Source: JALYUM01 sp036688685 (GTDB lineage Bacteria; Pseudomonadota; Gammaproteobacteria; Burkholderiales; Burkholderiaceae_D). Taken from it: DNA of 21,920 nucleotides. Position 1 is the stretch's first letter. Each line of letters opens with the position of its first letter. The notes under the pieces are model-generated. The model was given only the letters and a program-made list of their open reading frames with translations. It ran no database searches and had not been told where the DNA came from. The DNA is taken from NCBI RefSeq assembly GCF_036688685.1, contig NZ_JAQQPS010000039.1, forward strand, positions 1 through 21,920. The letters are read 5' to 3'. Position numbers and translations under genes: made by a program. This document shows positions 1-5,818 of the stretch, piece by piece.

Positions 1-25
1 AAGCGTTGTGTTCGTCGCAGCAGAG

Positions 26-61
26 AGATGAGATTATGCAGGTTTTATCCTACGCCGTCAA
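26..61 (-). promoter_or_regulatory. rRNA-operon-type promoter P1 reading leftward
   Basis: Read on the minus strand, a TTGACG -35 box (56-61) is followed by an exact 17-base spacer and a CATAAT -10 box (33-38), placing the start near position 26. The transcribed sequence that follows (CTGCTGCGACGAACACAACG, minus strand) resembles the leader ahead of 16S rRNA in Oxalobacteraceae. The promoter quality is seen directly; that it drives an rrn operon is inference, because the 16S gene would lie outside the window. Confidence 0.65.
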
Positions 62-138
62 CTCCTCTTTTCCTACCGTGCCGCTTTCGCGGCAGCCCCA
101 AGTCCTTGTTTTTGTTAACCAATTTCTCGGGGAGGCGA

Positions 139-167
139 ACTATAGCAAAGGGTTTGCGCGTTCGCAA
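139..167 (-). promoter_or_regulatory. Upstream tandem promoter P2 reading leftward
   Basis: On the minus strand a TTGCGA -35 box (162-167), a 17-base spacer and a TATAGT -10 box (139-144), preceded by a TGC extended -10, form a second strong sigma70-type promoter about 106 bases upstream of P1. Tandem promoters are usual for rRNA operons. A TGCCGC-TTTC-GCGGCA hairpin (79-94) lies between the two promoters. Confidence 0.55.
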
Positions 168-177
168 GTGCCGCACG

Positions 178-214
178 AAAAAATGTGCAGGCGGGGCGAA
201 AGCCCCACACATTT
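178..214 (-). terminator. Intrinsic terminator closing the metalloprotease transcription unit
   Basis: On the minus strand, AAATGTG (208-214) pairs with CACATTT (181-187). A second stem, GGGGC/GCCCC (202-206 with 193-197) capped by TTTC, is nested inside. The A run at 178-183 gives a U tract after the stem. It lies about 33 bases beyond the stop of the small gene at 247-546 and just before the rRNA-type promoters, so it would insulate them from read-through. Confidence 0.65.
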
Positions 215-246
215 CTGCGCGGGGCGAGGTTATTGCGGCGTGCCTT

Positions 247-546
247 TCAAGTTGACCTGACCCTGAGCGTATCAGTGCGCGCTTCAATCACTTCGATTTC
301 GGGACCATCGCCCAGGCGAAAGCGGTTCATGCCCAGCGCAGTGATCGGTGCCGTGCTGCGCTGCAATTTGTCGTCTGGCCCTGGCACCGCCGTCGTCACC
401 TGTCCGGCACCGAAGTCGAGCCGTGCGCGCGGCCGTCGGCTCGGAGGAAACGCATAGGAATCCGGACGGTACACTTGTTCGTTCCCCGTATCCTCCTCGT
501 ACGAATGCGTCCACGAGCCGGACAGGCCCTTCTCGCCGGCGCCCAT
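247..546 (-). CDS. Small unrecognised protein coupled to the metalloprotease gene
   Basis: A 99-residue protein whose ATG overlaps the upstream metalloprotease-lectin stop by one base (TGATG), so translational coupling is likely. An early motif reads GSWTHSYEEDTGNEQVYRPD, followed by FPPSRRPR. The rest is rich in alternating polar and hydrophobic residues, suggesting a small beta-rich fold of lipocalin-like or barrel type. There is no signal peptide, membrane segment or cysteine. Its function is not recognised. Because it is made right after a protease, an inhibitor, chaperone or immunity partner is conceivable (small beta-barrel inhibitors accompany some secreted metalloproteases), but that is inference from context only. 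A terminator follows its stop codon. Confidence 0.7.
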   Translation of the reverse strand: MGAGEKGLSGSWTHSYEEDTGNEQVYRPDSYAFPPSRRPRARLDFGAGQVTTAVPGPDDKLQRSTAPITALGMNRFRLGDGPEIEVIEARTDTLRVRST

Positions 547-2945
547 CAGTGGCTCAAGCCGGATGGCTGCCCGGCGACTTGCTGCAGGTAAGCCGGCACC
601 TGGGATGCGTCCTCTGCCAGTTCAGGGGCCTGTTCAGTGCGCAGCGCCGAGATGACGCCGCCCATGAACTCGTACCCAGTGACCGACGGCCCCCATGCGG
701 AACCGCTCCACCACTTGTGATACAAGGCGCTGTCGGTGCCGGTGACGAACACGTCGAGCCGGTTCGGGCCCCACGCCACCACCCGCGGCTGCGAGGTGCA
801 GGTGCCACCCAGGCTTTCGAAACCGGTGACGGACGGGCCCCAACTGCTGCCATTCCACCACTTGTGATACAGCGCGCTGTCCGTGCCGATGACGAACACG
901 TCAAGCCGGTTCGGGCCCCATGCCACCACTTCCGGCTCGCCGATGCAGACGCCGCCCAGACGCTCAAAACCGGTCACCGACGGTCCCCATGACTCGCCAT
1001 TCCACCACTTGTGGTAGAGCGCGCCATCGGTGCCGGTGACGAACACATCGAGCCGGTTGGGCCCCCACGACACCACACGCGGGGCCGAGGTGCACACGCC
1101 ACCGAGTTTCTCGTAGCCGGTGATGGATGGCCCCCAACTGTTGCCGTTCCACCACTTATGATAGAGCGCGCGGTCGGTGCCAATGACGAATATGTCGAGC
1201 CGGTTCGGCCCCCATGCGACCACCTCCGGCTGGCCGACGCAGACGCCACCCATGTTTTCGTAGCCAGTCACCGACGGTCCCCAGGCGCTGCCGTTCCACC
1301 ATTTATGGAACAGGGCGCGGTTCGTGCCCAGAACGAACACATCGAGGCGGTTCGGTCCCCACGACACGATGCGCGGATCGCCCACGCAGACGCCGCCCAT
1401 GTTTTCATAGCCGGTGAGCGACGGCCCCCAAGCGCCGGCATACCACTTGTGATACAGCGCGCTATCGGTCCCTGTGACGAAGAGATCAAGCCGGTTCGGT
1501 CCCCACGACACCACCTGCGGCGTGCTGGTGCAGACGCCGCCCATGTTTTCGTAACCTGTCACCGACGGCCCCCAGGCGCTGCCGTTCCACCACTTGTGGT
1601 ACACGGCCCGGTCGGTGCCGAGCACAAACGTATCCAGGCGATTCGGCCCCCACGACACAATGGGGGACGAGCTGGGACGAATGGCGCTGACGGCGGCGCT
1701 GCCGATGCTGCTGCGCACGCCGTCCAGGCAAGCCTGCATGCGCGCTACCTGGCCAGCGGTGAACATGACCATCGCGCGATCGTCGACGTAATCCATGTAG
1801 TTGACGAACAGGTCGCCGTTGGGACCATTGCTGCAGCTGAGGTGCGGGAACGTGGGCGCGCCAAAGTTGGGGCCACCCTGGTTGGGCGTATCGGCGACAT
1901 TGTCGGTGCCGCTGCACCCGGTGCCGTCGTCGCCCCAGATATGGTTCAGATTTAGCCAGTGACCGATTTCGTGCGTGGCACTGCGTCCCAGGTTGAATGG
2001 CGCCGCCGCCGTGCCGTTGGTGCCAAACGCCGAATGCAGGATCACCACGCCGTCGGTGCCAGCCGGACCGCCGGGAAACTGGGCGTAGCCTAGCAGGCCG
2101 CCACTGAGCGGGCACACCCACATATTAAGGTAATTCGCTGAAGGCCAGGCGTCCAGGCCGCCGCTGGCCGTCGATTTCACGGCATCGTCGTCGCTGAAAC
2201 TGGCGGCGCTGGTCTGGCGCCGCTCGATGCCATTCGTTGCCACGCCAGACGGATTGCTGGTGGCCAGGAAAAATTCGATTTGCGCGTCGGTGGCCAGCGG
2301 TAAAAAGGCTGCCGGGGTGCTGGTAAAATCCGGATTGGTACGCCGAAAATCGTGGTTGAGGACATCGATCTGGCTGGCAATTTGCGCATCGGAGATATTT
2401 TGTGCCGCCGTATTCCATACAACATGCACGACCACCGGAATGCGCGTCACGCCGGTGCGTTGTGACGACGCCGCGCCGCTTTCGTATTGACGTGCATGAT
2501 CCTCGATGCGGGCGCGCGCCCGCGCGTACGCAGGGTCCGTGGACAGCAGGCGCCGGTGCACTGCCATGGTTCCGCACGTACGCTTGCGCGGCGTGCCGCC
2601 GTCCAGGCCATCTTCATCGCGGCTCCCTGCGCCACCACTGTTGCCGCTGCTGCCAATGCCGCCCGCGCCCATGCTTCCCGCCGGCATGCTCTGTGCCTGT
2701 GCACTCTTCTCGTGGCCCATGCTTCCTTCCGGCATGTCCTGCTGCTGGCTGCGGACACTGACGCCAGGCATGCCGCGGTCGTTTGGATCGGCTGAGCCTG
2801 CCGGCGTTTCATCGGACAGCTGCAGCGACGCGGGCTCCGACTCGCCATTTCCATTCATGCCGCTCGGCACCGCCTTGCCATCCGTTTGTCCCTCTACGCT
2901 GCCGTCATCCATGCCTGCGGCGGCCCCTGCTTTTTTGGTTTTCAT
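546..2945 (-). CDS. M43-type zinc metalloprotease fused to a seven-bladed beta-propeller lectin domain
   Basis: A 799-residue protein. The start at 2945 is chosen because AGGAG lies 5 bases upstream; an ATG 26 codons earlier (3023) has no such support. Residues 1-125 are low-complexity and acidic, rich in Gly, Ser and Met, with MPEGSMG and MPAGSMG repeats. Residues about 165-412 are the protease: zinc motif HEIGHWLNLNH (325-335) and a downstream NYMDY likely to be the Met-turn (382-386), as in pappalysin/cytophagalysin (M43) enzymes. Residues about 429-764 hold seven repeats of 43-49 residues built on WGPNRLD, ALYHKWWNG and WGPS, the pattern of PLL-like/DUF346 sugar-binding propellers. No Sec or Tat signal is seen, so the export route is unclear. 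It probably cleaves proteins at glycan-bearing surfaces (inference). Confidence 0.85.
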   Translation of the reverse strand: MKTKKAGAAAGMDDGSVEGQTDGKAVPSGMNGNGESEPASLQLSDETPAGSADPNDRGMPGVSVRSQQQDMPEGSMGHEKSAQAQSMPAGSMGAGGIGSSGNSGGAGSRDEDGLDGGTPRKRTCGTMAVHRRLLSTDPAYARARARIEDHARQYESGAASSQRTGVTRIPVVVHVVWNTAAQNISDAQIASQIDVLNHDFRRTNPDFTSTPAAFLPLATDAQIEFFLATSNPSGVATNGIERRQTSAASFSDDDAVKSTASGGLDAWPSANYLNMWVCPLSGGLLGYAQFPGGPAGTDGVVILHSAFGTNGTAAAPFNLGRSATHEIGHWLNLNHIWGDDGTGCSGTDNVADTPNQGGPNFGAPTFPHLSCSNGPNGDLFVNYMDYVDDRAMVMFTAGQVARMQACLDGVRSSIGSAAVSAIRPSSSPIVSWGPNRLDTFVLGTDRAVYHKWWNGSAWGPSVTGYENMGGVCTSTPQVVSWGPNRLDLFVTGTDSALYHKWYAGAWGPSLTGYENMGGVCVGDPRIVSWGPNRLDVFVLGTNRALFHKWWNGSAWGPSVTGYENMGGVCVGQPEVVAWGPNRLDIFVIGTDRALYHKWWNGNSWGPSITGYEKLGGVCTSAPRVVSWGPNRLDVFVTGTDGALYHKWWNGESWGPSVTGFERLGGVCIGEPEVVAWGPNRLDVFVIGTDSALYHKWWNGSSWGPSVTGFESLGGTCTSQPRVVAWGPNRLDVFVTGTDSALYHKWWSGSAWGPSVTGYEFMGGVISALRTEQAPELAEDASQVPAYLQQVAGQPSGLSH
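654..1661 (-). repeat. Seven tandem ~147-base repeats encoding propeller blades
   Basis: Seven in-frame copies of a roughly 147-base unit (144 in blade 2, shorter in the last) lie within the metalloprotease-lectin gene. Each encodes WGPNRLD-x-FV-x-GT followed by HKW(W/Y) and WGPS-x-TG(Y/F)E. Blades 4 and 6 share FVIGTD and end in TSxPR; blades 5 and 7 share FVTGTD; blades 3 and 5 end in GxPE. This suggests growth by duplication of a two-blade unit. Seven repeats match a closed seven-bladed propeller. Confidence 0.9.
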
Positions 2946-3117
2946 GTTTACTCCTGTCATCAATCGCTCATCGCCGTGCGCAGCCGATGCAGGCATTCTT
3001 TCGCTCCACCGCCAGCGCGCCATCCAACGTTAACTACGACAGCGCAGCGCTCCGCGAGTTCGGGCTTTGTGACGATGTTTTGCGCAGCCTGCCGCCTGCG
3101 TTCGTTGATGGTTGTGC

Positions 3118-3123
3118 TATCGT
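3118..3123 (+). promoter_or_regulatory. Weak candidate -10 box for cobT
   Basis: TATCGT, preceded by TGC (extended -10 form), lies 29 bases before the cobT ATG. No good -35 box is seen at 16-18 bases. No B12-box or other riboswitch element is visible in the 207-base divergent gap with the metalloprotease gene, so this group appears to start from an ordinary promoter. Confidence 0.25.
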
Positions 3124-3152
3124 GAGCGCCCCTTTCTCCTCCCCTCTATCCC

Positions 3153-4187
3153 ATGCGCCAGATCGACATTTCACCCGTCCACGACGCTGCCCTCGCCGAC
3201 CGCCTTGCGCATGCCATTGCCAACAAGACCAAGCCGCTCGGAAGCCTCGGCATGCTCGAATCGCTGGCGCGCACCATCGGCCTGGTGCAGCAAACGGTCG
3301 ACGTGACCATCCGCGCGCCGGCGATTCTGGTCTGTGCCGGTGACCACGGCGTCGTGGCCGAAGGCATCTCGGCGTACCCGCAGAGCGTGACCTGGCAAAT
3401 GGTGGAGAACTTCCTGGCCGACGGCGCCGCCATCAATGTGTTCGCACGCCAGAATGGCTGCCTGCTCAACATCGTCGATGCCGGCGTCAACCACGATTTC
3501 GGCGAACGCGCCGGCCTGCTCGACCGCAAGGTGTGCCACGGCACCGCCAACTTCGCGACCGCGCCCGCGATGACCACCGCGCAATGCGGCCTGGCAATGG
3601 AGCACGGTATGGCACTGGTCGATGCGCTCGAAGGCAACGTGGTGGGCTTTGGTGAAATGGGGATCGGAAACACCACAGCGGCCGCCGCGCTGATGCACAA
3701 GCTCACCGGCGTGCCGGTGGCCGAGTGCGTAGGCGCCGGCACGGGTTTGCCGCCGGAAGGCGTGCTGCACAAGCAGCGCGTGATCGAGGCGGCGGTCGCG
3801 TTCCACGCTGGCGTGACCGAGCCGCTCGCCGTGCTGGCCACGTTCGGCGGCTGCGAGATCGCCATGATCGCCGGCGCCATGCTGCGCGCAGCCGAACGGC
3901 GCATGGTGCTGCTGATCGACGGCTTCATTGTTACCAGCGCGCTGCTGGTGGCGGCCCGCATGCAGCCGGCGCTACTCGACTACTGCGTGTTTTCGCATTG
4001 CTCCGATGAACACGGCCATCGCCGCATGCTGGCCCATCTCGATGCGCGCCCTTTGCTGCAACTGGACCTGCGCCTGGGCGAAGGCACCGGCTGCGCGCTG
4101 GCGCTGCCGCTGCTGCACGCGGCCGTGAACTTCATGCGCGAGATGGCTACCTTCGAATCGGCCCAGGTCAGCGCGAAGTCGGCGTAA
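3153..4187 (+). CDS. cobT: Nicotinate-nucleotide--dimethylbenzimidazole phosphoribosyltransferase
   Basis: A 344-residue cytoplasmic CobT. It makes alpha-ribazole 5'-phosphate from nicotinate mononucleotide and the lower-ligand base, the base-activating branch of nucleotide loop assembly. Diagnostic features are KPLGSLG near residue 30, CAGDHGVVAEGISAYP near residue 63, GEMGIGNTT in the middle, and LGEGTG near the C-terminus with Glu310 at the position of the catalytic base known in Salmonella CobT. Length is normal for the family. The ATG follows a pyrimidine-rich leader with no recognisable Shine-Dalgarno sequence. It is first of three tightly spaced genes (cobT-cobS-cobC) and lies outside the riboswitch-controlled transcript. 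Confidence 0.96.
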   Translation: MRQIDISPVHDAALADRLAHAIANKTKPLGSLGMLESLARTIGLVQQTVDVTIRAPAILVCAGDHGVVAEGISAYPQSVTWQMVENFLADGAAINVFARQNGCLLNIVDAGVNHDFGERAGLLDRKVCHGTANFATAPAMTTAQCGLAMEHGMALVDALEGNVVGFGEMGIGNTTAAAALMHKLTGVPVAECVGAGTGLPPEGVLHKQRVIEAAVAFHAGVTEPLAVLATFGGCEIAMIAGAMLRAAERRMVLLIDGFIVTSALLVAARMQPALLDYCVFSHCSDEHGHRRMLAHLDARPLLQLDLRLGEGTGCALALPLLHAAVNFMREMATFESAQVSAKSA

Positions 4188-4189
4188 CC

Positions 4190-4981
4190 ATGGCCTGGCT
4201 GATCCAGCAGGTGCGCCTGTTCTTTATTGCGCTGCAGTTCTTTACGCGCGTGCCGATTCCCCGCTGGGTGGGCTTCGAGCCGTCCTGGCTACAGCACGCG
4301 TCGCGCTATTTTCCGCTGGTGGGCCTGTGCGTCGCCCTGGTCGTCGTGCTGGTGTATGGCGCCGCCGCCTGGCTGTGGCCCGCACCGGTGGCCGTGCTGC
4401 TGTCGACCGCGGCCGGGATATATATGACCGGCGCCTTTCACGAAGACGGCCTGGCCGACATGTGCGATGGCTTCGGCGGTGGTTACACGCGCGAACGGAT
4501 CATGGAGATCATGAAGGATTCGCGCATCGGTACCTACGGCGCGGTTGCCCTGGTCGTGACGCTCGGGTTGAAAGTGACCACCTTGTCGCTGCTCGCCCCC
4601 GGCCAGGCCATCGGCGCGCTGCTGCTGGCGCATCCGCTGTCACGCCTGGCCGCCGTCAGCCTGATTCGCAGCGCCAGCTATGCGCGCGATGCCGGCAAGG
4701 CCAAGCCGATGGCCCAGGAGATGCGGGCCGGCGAATTCGCCATCGCCGCCGTGTGCGCCGTGCTGCCCGCGCTGCTGCTCGGCGTGTTCCATGTCGTGGC
4801 GTGGCCGGCGCTGGGCGCCGCCTTGCTCGCCAGCGCGGCGGTCGCCTGGTGGTTGCGCGCCCTGTTCGTGCGCCGCATCGGCGGCTACACGGGCGACTGC
4901 CTCGGCGCCGTCCAGCAGCTCAGCGAAGTGGCGATTTATCTGTGCGTGCTGGCCAGCGCCGGCCACGCGGCCCTTTATTAA
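4190..4981 (+). CDS. cobS: Adenosylcobinamide-GDP ribazoletransferase (cobalamin synthase)
   Basis: A 263-residue polytopic inner membrane protein with about six or seven hydrophobic segments. It joins adenosylcobinamide-GDP to alpha-ribazole (phosphate), completing the cobalamin nucleotide loop. Family motifs are clear: GAFHEDGLADMCDGFGGG (81-98), whose acidic residues are expected to bind Mg2+, and KDSRIGTYG (109-117). The N-terminus has the usual FFIALQFFTRVPIP. The gene starts 2 bases after cobT and ends 1 base before cobC, indicating co-expression with the enzymes that supply and process its substrates. Confidence 0.96.
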   Translation: MAWLIQQVRLFFIALQFFTRVPIPRWVGFEPSWLQHASRYFPLVGLCVALVVVLVYGAAAWLWPAPVAVLLSTAAGIYMTGAFHEDGLADMCDGFGGGYTRERIMEIMKDSRIGTYGAVALVVTLGLKVTTLSLLAPGQAIGALLLAHPLSRLAAVSLIRSASYARDAGKAKPMAQEMRAGEFAIAAVCAVLPALLLGVFHVVAWPALGAALLASAAVAWWLRALFVRRIGGYTGDCLGAVQQLSEVAIYLCVLASAGHAALY

Positions 4982-4982
4982 T

Positions 4983-5522
4983 ATGCGCCTGTACCTGGTA
5001 CGCCATTTGCCGCCGCTGGTCGACCCCGGCGTCTGCTACGGCCGCACCGATCTCGCCACCGATCCGGCCGCGCAGGCTCTGGCCCTGCCAGCCTTGCGCG
5101 CCGCGCTGCCGGATGCCCCCATCTACAGCAGCCCTTTACGACGATGCGCCGTGCTGGCCAACGCACTCGGGGGTCCGGTGATTTTCGATGCGCGCCTGGC
5201 AGAACTCGATTTCGGCGACTGGGAAATGCAGCGCTGGGACGACATCGCGCGCGCTGGCATCGACGCCTGGGCCGCCGATGTGGCGTTCTACCGTCCCGGC
5301 GGCGGCGAAAGCGTGGCCGACATGGCCGCGCGCATCGCCGGTTTTTGCGCCGATCTGCGCGCCACCAATCTGCCCGCCGCGATCGTGGTGTGCCATGCCG
5401 GCGCCATCCGGTTATGCGCGGCGCATCGCGATGGACTGAGCGTGGCGGAGATGGCTGCAACCGCCGCGGCCCATCCCCATCGCATAGGCTATGGTGAAAT
5501 CGTCATCCTCGACTGTGTATAA
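4983..5522 (+). CDS. cobC: Alpha-ribazole-5'-phosphate phosphatase, histidine phosphatase family
   Basis: A 179-residue phosphoglycerate-mutase-like phosphatase, taken as CobC because it is packed against cobS. It would dephosphorylate alpha-ribazole 5'-phosphate or cobalamin 5'-phosphate. The catalytic set is present: His8 (VRH, with the usual following Gly replaced by Leu), SSPLRR at 49-54, the acidic loop AELDFGDWE with Glu74, and a second His138 in VCHAGAIR. The ATG at 4983 lies 1 base after the cobS stop; longer in-frame starts run back through cobS and are rejected. Its TAA stop is part of a TATAAT -10 box for the next transcription unit. Substrate is inferred from context. Confidence 0.88.
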   Translation: MRLYLVRHLPPLVDPGVCYGRTDLATDPAAQALALPALRAALPDAPIYSSPLRRCAVLANALGGPVIFDARLAELDFGDWEMQRWDDIARAGIDAWAADVAFYRPGGGESVADMAARIAGFCADLRATNLPAAIVVCHAGAIRLCAAHRDGLSVAEMAATAAAHPHRIGYGEIVILDCV

Positions 5523-5523
5523 T
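5494..5523 (+). promoter_or_regulatory. Promoter of the riboswitch-controlled B12 operon
   Basis: A consensus TATAAT (5518-5523) overlaps the cobC stop codon. A GTGAAA -35 candidate (5494-5499) lies 18 bases upstream, inside cobC. The predicted start near 5530 falls directly at the 5' edge of the cobalamin aptamer, as expected for a riboswitch leader. The -10 box is strong and the -35 box moderate. Confidence 0.6.
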
Positions 5524-5532
5524 TGAGTCGTT

Positions 5533-5727
5533 TTGGTGCCCGCGCACGTGTCCACGTGCGCAGTTAAACGGGAAACACGAAGCTCATCGAGCCCACGTGT
5601 GCTGCCCCCGCAACGGTCAACAAGTGTCGCCGATTTCCGCGACGGACTGCCTCATAAAACCACTGTGCTTCTTCAAGCATGGGAAGGTCAGGCAGTTGCA
5701 CTTGCCAGCCCGGATACCGGCCAAGAC
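5533..5727 (+). ncRNA. Cobalamin riboswitch
   Basis: All main conserved blocks of the cobalamin aptamer appear in order: AAACGGGAAACACG (about 5566-5579), GCTGCCCCCGCAACGGT (about 5601-5617), ACCACTG (about 5659-5665), GGGAAGGT (5681-5688), and a B12 box reading AGCCCGGATACCGGCC (5707-5722). It lies in the leader of btuB, the classic target. Binding of a cobalamin, probably adenosylcobalamin, should lower expression of btuB and the nine genes behind it. Boundaries are estimated from the conserved blocks. Confidence 0.93.
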
Positions 5728-5765
5728 AGGTGGAAGCGTGCGCGCAAGCGGCCTGCTTCCTGTTC

Positions 5766-5805
5766 AACCTGGCCTACGGGGACCTCGGCCGGTTGCCTTT
5801 ATTTT
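5766..5805 (+). terminator. Possible riboswitch expression-platform terminator
   Basis: AACC-T-GGCC (5766-5774) can pair with GGCCGGTT (5787-5794), giving an 8-bp stem with one bulge. A U-rich stretch (GCCTTTATTTT, 5795-5805) follows, 13 bases before the btuB start. A second inverted repeat, GGAAGC/GCTTCC (5732-5737 with 5755-5760), sits between it and the aptamer. This fits transcription attenuation, although the U run is interrupted and masking of translation initiation is also possible. Confidence 0.4.
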
Positions 5806-5818
5806 GCTGAAGATGTTC

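Noticed and set aside
654..1661. Tandem repeats as a CRISPR array or noncoding satellite
   Set aside because: The period is about 147 bases, always in frame, and encodes a conserved propeller blade; there are no short repeats with unique spacers.
1011..1955. A 314-codon plus-strand frame opposite the protease-lectin gene
   Set aside because: Its repeats simply mirror the antisense propeller repeats; there is no ribosome site or family match.
2946..3023. A longer start for the metalloprotease gene (26 extra codons)
   Set aside because: No ribosome site precedes the upstream ATG, while AGGAG lies 5 bases before the ATG at 2945; the extension adds no signal peptide.
2946..3152. A second cobalamin riboswitch ahead of cobT
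   Set aside because: None of the conserved aptamer blocks or a B12 box is present in this gap.
4680..4982. cobC beginning 101 codons earlier inside cobS
   Set aside because: The added residues are an out-of-frame reading of cobS; the histidine phosphatase fold starts at MRLYLVRH (4983).
5597..5818. Extension of btuB upstream to an ATG at 5597
   Set aside because: This would translate through the cobalamin riboswitch and bury the signal peptide; the start at 5819 has a ribosome site and a proper leader.
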